This document shows positions 11,775 through 22,259 of a stretch of 64,000 bases of DNA, piece after piece; the stretch's first letter is position 1; every line of letters starts with the position of its first letter. The position numbers were made by a program, and so were the translations under genes. The notes beneath the pieces were generated by a model, which saw only the letters and a list, made by a program, of their open reading frames with translations, ran no database searches and had not been told where the DNA came from. This DNA comes from Schoenoplectus triqueter (Eukaryota > Streptophyta > Magnoliopsida > Poales > Cyperaceae), in NCBI GenBank assembly GCA_964058805.1, contig CAXKVV010000121.1, positions 31,750 through 95,749 of the forward strand, given 5' to 3'.

Positions 11775-12239
11775 TATACTTATAAACTACACAGTGTCCA
11801 AAATTGCGCAAATTCACACGATCACCTTCTTTGGGGGAAAATTAAACAGTCCTCCCATGCTCTATCTAAAATACGGAACCATCCATCTCAAACCGAGCAA
11901 CCGCGGGCCCCGCGTGGTAGGTCGGAGGTAATAGAAAGCATTGTCAGCCAAGCAGTAGATCCGAGTCACCCGGGTCGGAGAGGAATAGTACTGAATACTG
12001 ATCCGTAGTTTGTTCTTGCTTTGATATTTTTTTCCCACAGTTGTTTCTATTTTGGGTGATTTCAGTTTTGAATAAAGTGTCGCATTAGGTGATTTCAGTA
12101 GTGTAGCACAGATGAGAGGGATGCATTGGAAGAAAGGGGAAGGGGGTCTAAGAAGTGAGAGTTGTATCTGACCAGTCAGGTTTTGTCATGTGATATGAAA
12201 ACTAAAAGAAGGGAGAGTTGTATCAGAGCTATTGATTTA
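11775..12239. other. Unassigned spacer, locally GC-richer
   Basis: A single-copy-looking segment with a GC-richer core (11890-12000) and an 82-codon ORF at 11760-12008 without recognisable motifs. No repeat match was found elsewhere in the window. It could be a gene remnant or a captured fragment; there is no support for function. Confidence 0.3.
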
Positions 12240-12960
12240 AAGAAGGGCCAGTATTTTCTGTGCTAGCTGTAGCTTGCAGCGCGTCAGAAAATATGGTTCC
12301 GTGATTAACCTGGGTTTCTTTCTACATTTCCTGGGAGCCTTCCTTTGTCGATTCAAGCCCCTTTTTTCTCATCTATCAAAAGAGAAGTTCAGAAGGTCAC
12401 TGTAATTGGATCGAAATGAATAAGAATGACAGATATAACTGGAATATCACATATTCAAGTTTGGGTAGTTCCAATTCGGTGATGGAAAAAACAGGGGGCA
12501 ATTTCCTTGTGAAAAAAACTTTTTAATTAAACCGGTTCTTATCTTATGTGCTTTACAGATGAGATTCTCCAATTGAATTCGTCATAGTCAAAGATGGGTT
12601 TTGGAGAGAAACAGGCACCGCGTCAGAAGATAAATGTAATAATTAAGTGAACCAATCAGTACAAGAAATCACCAAACCACAATCAATTACTGCAAACCGT
12701 GCACTTTATTTCAATTTAATTTTAAGAAAAAAAATCTCAAACCAATTGTATCCTCACTCTTGAACAGACCAATTATTTCAAAAAAAAAACGAAAAATAAA
12801 TTATAAAAACAATCTACTACATGAATAATTTGGATCAAAGTAATTTAAGTAATTGTTTTCTTAAAAATAAAAAAGTAATGTTTTCTTGCTTCTTCACGCC
12901 CAGGAAACTATATTACGGAAACCCAAAAATCTTAGTTTACATAAATCAAATACATGTACA
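12240..12960. repeat. 3'-flank duplication module of ABCG copy B
   Basis: The most complete copy of the module. It contains TGGGTTTCTTTCTACATTT, CAAGCCCC, ACTGTAATTGGATCGAA, TTGGGTAGTTCCAATT and the TCCTCACTCTTGAACAGACC stretch, ending about 35 bp before the copy B stop codon. It matches 43390-45020 (split by a transposon) and 9150-9740 and 53230-54110 (no gene). Confidence 0.75.
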
Positions 12961-12995
12961 ATAAAATAGACACTTAATTTAGTGTTTTCTCTCCT

Positions 12996-15418
12996 TTAGC
13001 GCCTCTTGTTTTTGCCTCCCACTGTCAATGCGATATAAAAGAGAAATCGAAAAAGAATCCCCCATGCAATCTGCACCCATATCTCTTCCCATTTACTGAG
13101 ATCAGTAATCGCATTTTGCTCCAGTATATTAGGTCCAGTTATCATGCATGTGTCAGTTGTAATATTTGTCTGAAGTATCATACTGATGTTCGGTAGCAGT
13201 GCGGCCTTCACTTGATAGGGATACTGCTCTATTACTGTATCGTCAAAGAGCTGAACCCCTCGAGAATAGCATGTTGAGTTGTGGCTGAACTCATTCTGCA
13301 TAACACCTTGGTACGGGTACTTCATCAAGGAAATGTAATGGAACCACAACCAATAGTTTGGAATACGGTCGCGGTTGCGGTAGAACCCACAAAATATCAA
13401 GAAAATGGTTATTGAATTAATCACAACAGTAAAGCCGGACACCAACTCAGAAAGAATACCAGATAAGAAGTTTGCAAAGCCACTAAAAGACCAAAATGCA
13501 GCCAATGTGCATATTGTATAATATAGGAAACCATGTAAGCCGCCATCTAGGCCAACAGGGAAGTATGTGATTCCAGCAAATACTACAGAATACAGAACCA
13601 ATGAAGGGAAGCCTGAAATGGCACGTGAAATCACAAACGAGGAGCGGCGGTATGCATTGTGGGATGTCTCCCGATAGAAAATGTAACGCTCCTCTAGAAA
13701 GGCAGGCAAAACAATGACACAAATATAGAACAATGTGACCATAGCAGCTGAGAAGAAACCAAGCCGCTCTTTAACGCCCGCTGATGACTTCTCAAGTTTC
13801 CAAAAAAGTGATGCATAAAGCCCAGCAGTGATAATAACTACAACCAGCTGGGTTAGGAAGATCCATGGCAATCGCCTGGAGTTCAGAAAAGACCGCTTCA
13901 TAAGTACGCAAATCTGTAAATACCGATGTTTTTGATTGTTTATATTAAATCTAATATATGACAGGCATAATATCAATATGCAATTGAAAGAAAATCAGAC
14001 TATATAATTGAATTGCTCACCTCAGTCCAGCAATTATTTGAGTAATTGGGCATTGTACCATCAACAAGTCTGGCATTAGGGACGCTGTTAAAACTTGCCC
14101 TCCAAGACGCTCCATTTGAATCACACACTGCAGATTGTCCCCAAGTTCGATTGAAGGATATTAGACGTCTAATAGTCGTCGGATCAGTTCGTTCGTCCTC
14201 CTGAAGGTCATGAACAAGGTCAAGGGTGAACTCGGCTGGGTTCTGTTCCCTAGGGATTGGCATGCCAAACTCGGAGAAAAACTTTGGGAGGTTTTGAGGA
14301 GAGCCATAGTAGATGCTGCGCCCACGCGATAGAAAGATTGTACGGTCTAGCAGATTAAGAATGCGGAAACTTGGCTGGTGGATTGACATAATTACAGTAC
14401 TGCCCCTCAAGGCAATTTCATGAAGAACCTACATACATGAGATTGATTGAAGGAGAAAATTGAAATCACAAAACCCCCTCATCTGTGTTAATTAATTTAT
14501 ACATAAAAAATAATAATTCTTTTTTATTTTCTAATTAAACTCTCTTGGTTTGGTTTGGATAAAAAACGCATCTTAATTCATTTAATGTATTGACTAACAA
14601 TGATATATATATTTATGACTTATAATTGCATTAGAAATAATATATATACGCAACATTATGAGCTAACCAATTAGAGGATCTACCTTGATTACTAAGTAGG
14701 CACTTGTGGAATCTAATCCGGAAATAGGTTCATCCAAGAAGAGCATGATTGGATTATGCACAATATCCACCCCAATGGATACACGCCGACGCTCACCACC
14801 AGAGATACCGCGGCGTCCCTCATCCCCCACTATAGTATTTGCTGCTCTCCTGAGCCCGAGTTGGTCAATCAACTCTTGCACTCTGTCAATTTTCTCTTTC
14901 TTGCTCCATGTCCGAGGCAGTTTGAATTCTGCAGCGAACATCAGCGTCTCTTCAACGGTGAGCATTGAATACAACATATCGTCCTGCATTACATAGGCCG
15001 ATATCACTTTAAGCTGGGCACCGTCTATTATTTTCTCTCCGTTAAGTGTTATATCCCCATCTAGGCTTTTATGTGCAATGCGATTTGCCAAGGCGTCCAA
15101 CAAGGTGGATTTTCCTGACCCAGTTGGACCAAGTATTGCCAGAATCTCTCTCGGCCTGGCTTCTCCCCTGACATGGTCGAGTAGTGTTTTAGTCGAAGGA
15201 GGTTTTTCGATGTCATGAGAAACAGTTTGGACCCTACTTCCTTGGAAGGATGGGGTGTGAGTGATTTTTTTCTTCGGCACCCTCACACAATATGTCAGGT
15301 CTCTGAATGCCAGAACAAAGGTAGGGCGTGGCTCACACCGGTCCAAGGGGATTTCTTCCAAGTGTTCTGATTCCATGGGTGAGGGTGGGAATGGAAGAGA
15401 GGAGCCTTTGGAGATCAA
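12996..15418 (-). CDS. ABCG half-size transporter, copy B (3 exons)
   Basis: Same family and architecture as copy A. Exons run from 15376 (or 15418) to 14684, 14428-14021 and 13913-12996, with GT-AG phase-0 junctions. The protein is 672 aa from the Met that aligns with copies A and D ([12 protein letters not shown], 15376), or 686 aa from the upstream in-frame Met at 15418. The TATA box found in A, C and D is altered here; a TATATATATATA tract at 15462-15480 could replace it and would favour the longer form. Walker [10 protein letters not shown], signature ISGGERRR, Walker B MLFLDEP and SIHQPS are intact. The linker in exon 2 lacks about nine residues relative to A and D, including an 8-codon gap after TWGQ. 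Six membrane segments and the basic tail (GGKNKRR) are kept. It appears functional. Confidence 0.88.
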
Positions 15419-15496
15419 TACATGATATCTTCTCTTCTATGAACAAGAAAACCATGTATTCCATTTTCATATATATATATACTCCTGTTGTATTAC

Positions 15497-15512
15497 CTGA
15501 TCAACCGAGGAA
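15497..15512. promoter_or_regulatory. Conserved upstream block (copy B)
   Basis: CTGATCAACCGAGGAA, one base different from the block at 5211-5226 above copy A. It lies about 120 bp above the shorter start codon. It is followed by a further shared stretch, CTCCATCTGGTTAGCA, near 15528. Confidence 0.35.
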
Positions 15513-15599
15513 GCTGTTTTCAAGTGGTCTCCATCTGGTTAGCACTAATTTGGGCTGTTACGTCAATGTAAATTTTCATATACGTATGTATTCATAGGA

Positions 15600-16560
15600 A
15601 TAATAGGGGAAATACTAACCGAATCTTTCTCAAAACACCAAATTATAGTTAGTATATGCTCACTATTCTAAATGAGACAAATTTTTTAAAAAAAATAGTC
15701 CCAAGTCGAGGACTATTCGAGATTAGTCCATATTGAATTAATCTCAAACGAGTACCGATCTAAATTAATATAAGTTTTGATAATTTAGTCCTATATGATA
15801 ATATAATAAATTATATATATAATCAATTTACGTAATGATGATGTTAATTAGATATCATTAATTTTAACTCTATAGAGCTAGTCAGGAGAAATAAAAAAAA
15901 TTTAGTTAATGTGAAGAATAAGTACCTTGATGAGAAAATTATTGATGAAGAAGAATGAATGCTTGCTATAAGTTGACGGTGAGAAAATATTTTAGCCGAT
16001 GATGAGAAGAGATCCATGAAAAGAGAAGAAGAAGGAAGAGTTGCGACGTAAAAGATGAAAGATAATGTATCTCAGATAAAAAAAATAAGTTCTAAATAGA
16101 GTAGAGTCGATTTTAATAAAATTAATTTTAAAATTACTTTATTAGAGCTGGTTACTTCCAAATTGATTTTAAATTTATTTGATTAGAGTTAGTTTTCAGA
16201 TAACTGATTTTAAAAAAAATTTAATGAAAACTGATTTTCAAATAACCGATTCTAATTTAATAAGTTTAAAATCAGTTTTATTATAACTAGTTTTAAATGT
16301 ATCCGGTTAGTACCGATTTTAATTCTATTAGATTAGAATCGATTATTTCAAAATTAATTTTAAACTTATTAAATTATAACCTCTTTCTTAAAAAATCAGT
16401 GCTTACCTGAATTCACTATAATTGTTCTTTTCATTACAATCCTTATTTTATAATAATTATTCTAAAATATTTCATCCAAATTACAACAATATCATTCAAT
16501 CCTTTTAGAATCAATTTTCTATTTAATGGTCGCTAAATAGTCGGTTCTAAAATTTGAGTT
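15600..16560. repeat. Degenerate direct repeats, CACTA-subterminal-like
   Basis: Inserted between the copy B promoter and the flank shared with copy C (which resumes near 17340). From about 16090 to 16390 short phrases such as ACCGATTCTAAT, AATCAGTTTTA, TTAGAATCGATT and AAATTGATTTTAAA recur in both orientations. Clusters of this kind are typical of CACTA subterminal regions. Clear termini were not located. No gene is present. Confidence 0.35.
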
Positions 16561-16565
16561 TGCAG

Positions 16566-17003
16566 GAAAGCAGGGGCGGATCCACAGTTCCCCAAGGTGG
16601 GGCAACGGCCCCCCTGGATTTTGAAAAACAGTGTTTTTCGGTAATATTTTCGGTAGTTTGCCCCCCTGGAAATTTTTTTGGCCGCCCCTGGATTGTCTGA
16701 TTAATTTTATTGAGAAAAAAATATTTAATATCATATATAATGAAATAATTATGCAAAGATATCAAAATATAAAAATTTATAGACGAAAATTTTCTTCATC
16801 AATTTCATTATCTATTACTTTGAGCTTTATTTTATTGTTATTTTTAACATATAAAATATTATTATTATAATAAATTTTTTATTAGGTAAGAATATATATT
16901 AAATTATTATTTTTTTATTTAGTACCCGATTAGTTAATGGATTTAAACCCGATAACCTATTACAATCCGATATTTGCCCCCCCGACTAAAATCCTGCGTC
17001 CGC
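16566..17003. mobile_element. Small hAT-like MITE with GC-rich ends
   Basis: The left end reads CAGGGGCGGATCCA and the reverse complement of the right end reads CATGGCGGACGCAGG, giving an imperfect terminal inverted repeat. Runs of CCCCCC lie just inside both ends (near 16610, 16660 and 16980) and flank an AT-rich centre. This layout is common for non-autonomous hAT elements in plants. No 8-bp target duplication could be confirmed. Confidence 0.5.
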
Positions 17004-17339
17004 CATGCCGGATTGTCATACCCCTATCAATATCCACCATCTCAGGTTCATCCAGCATCGGGGCGCGGCCTTCCCAAACACGAATCGATGCGATTTAAGC
17101 CGAATTACTCAAATTTGGTTGTTACCGAATCCAATTAATTGGTATTTCTCAGAGTTAAATGCAGACGAAAGAAATGGATATCCAAATTCATTAGACGCGT
17201 TAGGATTTAATGGAAATCTGTGTCGCAATGAAGCTTTCAAAACCGCTAGTATTAGAGTACTGAAAACCCACTATTCATTATAGCTGAGTTTCGGAATTAC
17301 ATAATATATTCTACATAGAGAAGGTATTTAATTAGTAGC

Positions 17340-18340
17340 ACCTGCTGGTTTCAGGTTTAATGAATTCAAAGCACATTTGTATGTTTTTTTTGGGTAAATT
17401 TTTAAGTTATTAATTTTTCATTCGTTTTGAGTCGCGTTTCCGTATATATAATTACAAAGGTAGGATCCTTTGACGAGTTATTTTGATAATCTCAATGGAC
17501 TTTCAAATAAATATTAAAAGAATTTTAGATATATATTTTTTAACTTAGAGATTGATAGTATTTTAAATTTAATATAATTTCATTGTCGATTGAGTATTAT
17601 CATCAAAATTTTATACAATATGCAACGATTTCAATTTAACGGTCTTTGATAGAGCATGAAATGATAATAAAATTAGGTGAACATTAAAACACTATCAATC
17701 TCTAATTAAAATATATATTTATAAACTTTTATTATTTTGAAGTTTTTTTAATATCTATTTAAAATTTTATTGTCCAAATTGTCAGAAGTAACCCATTTTG
17801 AAGATCTAGATCCCTCCCCATTTATAAATGGTTTTGGGTATTCAACGCCCTTTTAATACGCTGTCTTTTGATTAATTCGTCTATCATTGTAAATTTGAAG
17901 GTAAGTACGTATAACGTGGACTATAAAATTAAAAATACTACAAGAAATGCGAGAGATGAGGCCAATATAATTAAACGGTTGACAAGTTAATTATTTCACT
18001 TTAATTTGACAATATCTCCACTCTGTGGGCTACAGGTGGCGACAAATCTAGGAAAGCAAAGAAATGCACTAACGTGTTGACATACAGAGGGAAAAAATAA
18101 TAATAATGGTCGGCTGTTTATTAAATATTAAATTGGGTGTTGTCAAAGTCTGTAGTTAATATACTATTGTATTTATATTCAATAATTTACACTGATGATA
18201 TCGGGTTGCAAGCATGTCGTATCTAGCTTGAACGAGTACGATGAGAAGTGCGAGCCAGCGGAAGCTTGTAGCAGCAAGACATGTACGCACTACTCAAATG
18301 TCAACAAAATGGAAGCGATTCTAACGCCCATGGAAATAAA
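17340..18340. repeat. Upstream flank of copy B, duplicated upstream of copy C
   Basis: Matches 27160-27430 and 29370-29890 in the C unit. Shared stretches include TTTCATTCGTTTTGAGTCGC, CCTTTTAATACGCTGTCTTT, GGGCTACAGGTGGCGACAAA, AAGTCTGTAGTTAATATACT and AAGTGCGAGCCAGC. The copy in the C unit is interrupted by about 1.9 kb of palindromic elements, and this one by a small element at 17460-17820. No intact ORF is shared, so this is probably non-coding. Confidence 0.7.
17460..17820. mobile_element. Non-autonomous element with long terminal inverted repeats
   Basis: Absent from the equivalent place in the C unit, where flanking sequence runs straight from TCGTATATATG to ATTTATAAATGG (about 27330-27345). 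The two ends are inverted copies over about 120 bp. TAGGATCCTTTGACGAG and TTAGAGATTGATAGTATTTTAA on the left correspond to AGGGATCTAGATC and TTAGAGATTGATAGTGTTTTAA on the reverse complement of the right. The target duplication is ambiguous. It may be a MULE-type MITE. Confidence 0.6.
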
Positions 18341-19000
18341 CTTCATCTCATAGATCCCATAAACCGTCCGATTTAAATTTTGTTCACTATAGAATTGTAT
18401 ATTTTAGCATGGCAAGAAAGCAATTTAGCATGAAAAAATAAGACTTCATAGAAATAAAATATGTGTCATATATATGTTCTCCTTTAATTTGATAATGTTA
18501 GCCATAAAAGTATGTGTCATTCTTTTCATGAAATAAATCACAGGAACCCATATAAATAATATTTCGGCTCACCATGAAATGAATATATCATAAATTATCA
18601 GTTAAATAAAGACCATGTAAATACTCCATCTTCGGGGCAAGAAAGTAAATCCTTAACATACCAACATATTTTTAATATGAGCTGAAGTTTAATATATGTT
18701 TGAGTTTCCCTTTTAATTGTGCATATCAGCACCAATTACAGTAACCAAAAAATAGCATACCAACTAGTATCATAATATCAATTGCACAAGAACTCAAATC
18801 TTTTTGCATTTAAAATTGAACATATCAATACCGATAAAAATAATTAATCCTAAACCGTTTATCAACAAAAAAATTATATATTTTCACTTTATGGATGATA
18901 CAAATAGTGTATCAACAAAAAAAATACAGATTTTTTCTGGGATACTCAGCTTCAAGTTTGGGATATACAAAGCTCATAAGGATCATAAGGCATACCCACG
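18341..19000. other. AT-rich intergenic sequence, no gene seen
   Basis: No recognisable gene or repeat boundary. Its end (about 18940-19000) leads into the tandem repeat that follows. Confidence 0.4.
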
Positions 19001-19465
19001 CTATAAGTTGACAGTGCGTCGAACTTTATAATTCGAAAGACCAATAAAACTATTAAGTGATCTAAATCTCATCGATTTTCTGATAAGAAAATCTAATGAA
19101 GTCCAAAATACTCATATTTCAATGTCTAGATTATAGGTTGACATAGCGCTTCAAATTTTATGATTTAAAATATCAGTTAAATGATTAAGTGATTCAAGTC
19201 TTATTCATTTTAATAATTAAATTTAATAAAATTCAAAACGGTCAGTTTTACATTACCTAGATTATGAGCTGACACAGCTTCATAATCTGAAAAATCGATA
19301 AAACAATCCAATGATCCAAATCTCACATATTTTTCGATAACTTAAACCAACAAAGCCTTTGTTTAGGTTTCAATATCCCAAAATTATGAACTCACAAAGT
19401 TTCATAACTTGAAAAGATTAGTAAGATGATTAAACGAACAAAATTCTTCATGTTCTGATAATTTA
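19001..19465. repeat. Degenerate tandem repeat, about 4 units of 122-131 bp
   Basis: Unit starts are visible at 19001 (CTATAAGTTGACA), 19130 (ATTATAGGTTGACA), 19261 (ATTATGAGCTGACA) and 19383 (ATTATGAACTCACA). Within each unit follow, in the same order, a TTCATAA/TTTATAA phrase, an AAACTATTAAGTGAT-like phrase and a TCTGATAA-like phrase. Divergence between units is high, so the repeat is old. It has no coding potential. Confidence 0.65.
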
Positions 19466-21099
19466 ATCTATAAAGTATAAGAATATCAAGATTCACTAAT
19501 GCTATCTTTTATGGTTTGAGCTACCATACATGTTCACCCAAAACACCAAAAATTAAGATCAGTTGTTGTTAGCTCTCATTACTCAAGGTGACATATATGT
19601 TTGCTTTTGTTTATATATTCTAATTTATTTTTTCTTAGGATTGAAACCTTGGATTCATAGCTTAGAATAATTAATAGTGAGAGTGTACGCTCACTGGAAT
19701 AATAAAGTCTCCATAATAACTAAAAAGTCTTTAGATGTATAATTCTAAATAAAAATTCATAAATATACATCCGATTGCGATTTAAACATATTGTTATATA
19801 TTTAATAATCAATTACAAATTTGATGATTTCTTTTTAATATTTTTTTATATTGCTATATATAGATTGTATAATGGTTAATTAGTGTATTTATATTTTTTT
19901 CTTGTAGCAAAGCAATTGTCAAATCATTCAAGTAAGGATGGAGCGTATTACCGTTAATAAATTAAGCTAGAGAGCTGACTAATAAAAAAATAATTTATTG
20001 ATATAATTTTTAAAATTTAAATATATAGTTGAAGAATATATAAATATAAGTATATTTATCGATCAAATATAAATAAGTATTTGATAGATAATAAAATTGT
20101 ACCAATAAATATTTTTTAATTTTTTTTAAATATGCATAATTACAATGATGATTTTAAAAAAATTCCGACCAGGGAGCAACCACTGTTCCTACTTCTTCCT
20201 ACTCATTTTAATGCATAGTAGCAAGATTTTTAAATATTTTTACCCATCTTTCTATCTTATTTCTGATTTCGCTGAATTTTTCAAATAATATGGTATTCTT
20301 TCATATTATTCATGAAAATTATATATTTTATTTTGTTATTAAATATTATTATTTTTATTATATTATTTATGTAATAAAAGTAAGAAAATAATTTTTAAAA
20401 TATATTTATATTATATTAAAATAATGAATTGCGTACAGAATAAAATACTAGTATTTACGATATGTATTCATTTGTAATAATTTTCGTTGCGTAGCAGAGC
20501 TTACGTATTAATTTTTTGACAAATGTATATGTGACATGGACCATGTTGAAGTTTGGAAAAGTGTCAAAACAATTTAATCAAAACTTTAAAATTTTGTAAA
20601 GAAAATGGTGCCGAGTTTCAAATTCAGTTCTAACTAGCTGGGACCGAATTTAAAAGTCAGATTTGACTATGAATGCATATTTCCACTAAAATCATACCAC
20701 TTCCATATCTTTTTATTTTATTTATCAAAAAAATCTGCCCAATATGGCTTAATAGTAACTACCTTATTTCCACCTCATCTAATACACGGCCGTAAATTGA
20801 TTTACATAAATACATTACAAAACTGACATTAATTCCCTCACAGATATTTTCCTTTATAGTTCTTTCAAAGAAATGAAATTTTCTTAGTATTTGTTCAAAT
20901 CAAACATATGAATATGATCTCAACAAACACAGTTGAGATGAAAATTAATGAAAAAGGCACAAATTTTGTATGTTGTGAAAGCTTTCAAACTAACTTCATT
21001 TCGAAACAAAATAAGAAATAAAAAAAAACTGAAATCGTACAAAAGCTAGAGAGCTACTTGACAGGAGGCAACCTAGGAGAGGTCATATGAGGTCGGTAC
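19466..21099. other. AT-rich intergenic sequence, no gene seen
   Basis: Long non-coding stretch with no recognised motif apart from A/T runs. No ORF of interest. Confidence 0.4.
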
Positions 21100-21107
21100 A
21101 TGTCAAC

Positions 21108-21541
21108 TAGGGGTTCCAATGGGTCGGGTCGGGTCGGATTCATGTCAGGTCATATTATTTTATTATTTTTTTACTCGATCCGAATCCAACTCGATTAAAT
21201 TCGGATCAAAATTTTTTAACCCATATCTGACCCGATCGGGTCACAGGTCGACCCGACCCGACCCATGTAAAATAATTAAATATTTATTAATATTTTTTAT
21301 ATAATTTTAAGTAATTAAATATTAATTAATTTATAATTAATCTTAATTAGTAGATAATTAATATAGATTTAAGCTTTAATTAGTACTAAATCATAAAATT
21401 ACTTCAAAAATCATAATTAATCGGGTCTGGTCGGGTTGATCCAAACCCGACATGATCCGATTCGTGTCAAAAAAATTAAACCCATACCCAATCAATCTAT
21501 TTTCGAGTCGGGTTCGGGTCGGTCGATAATTAACACCCCTA
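21108..21541. mobile_element. hAT-type MITE with perfect 8-bp target duplication
   Basis: The 434-bp element starts TAGGGGTTCCAATGGGTCGG and ends with the complement of TAGGGGTGTTAATTATCGAC. Both ends carry GGGTCGGGTCGG-type repeats. It is flanked by the 8-bp direct duplication ATGTCAAC at 21100-21107 and 21542-21549. An 8-bp duplication together with a TAGGG-type terminus identifies the hAT superfamily. No transposase is encoded, so it is non-autonomous. Confidence 0.85.
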
Positions 21542-22131
21542 ATGTCAACCCACATTTAGAGATTTGAAGACGAAATAGAACGAATCTGATTTTTTTTTTC
21601 AATTTCACAAAAAAAATAAAAAAAACTCTAAAAATTTCAGAAAAATCCAGAAATTTTCAAGAAAATAATAGAAGTAATAAAATTTGTAATCATATTGTTT
21701 TATATAAAATTTTAACTAATTCGATTTTATTAATTGCAATTATTTAAAAATAGAATAAAATTTGTAAAGTTTCTAATAATTCTAATAATTTCAGAAAAAT
21801 ATAATAAATAATCAAAGCCGAAAAAATTATATCATAATTTTTAAAATAATTAATTGAAACTAATTTTGTTTTGCATATTTAATTATTTAAAAATCAAACA
21901 ATATGAAAAATCAACAAAATTTTAAAATATATAAAATTATAAGTTATTAATAAAGAATTTAAATACTATATTTTGGATATGGTTTAATCTCATAATTTAG
22001 TTTTTTTAGGGTTTAATTAGTTTAATTTAGTTTCATTTTAATATAAATATATATATATAGTTGGGCTATGGTGCTATGCATAGCACGGATTGACACTGTG
22101 CTATGGATCGGTTGTCCATGTTTGTTATGGT

Positions 22132-22243
22132 GCACGAATGTTATAATCCATGTTATGATCCATAGCACTTCAACCGAGAAAATTGACTATGTTGCTGGTT
22201 AAATTCTTAACACTTCAACCGACATGGATTATAACATTCGTGC
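22132..22243. repeat. Perfect 22-bp inverted repeat with 68-bp loop
   Basis: The arms at 22132-22153 and 22222-22243 are exact reverse complements, beginning GCACGAATGTTATAAT. A 16-bp palindrome GTGCTATGCATAGCAC lies just outside at 22069-22084, and CACTTCAACCGA is repeated directly inside the loop region (near 22167 and 22211). It stands at the left edge of the MULE remnant and may belong to its terminus. Confidence 0.6.
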
Positions 22244-22259
22244 CGCATGTACATTTTCT

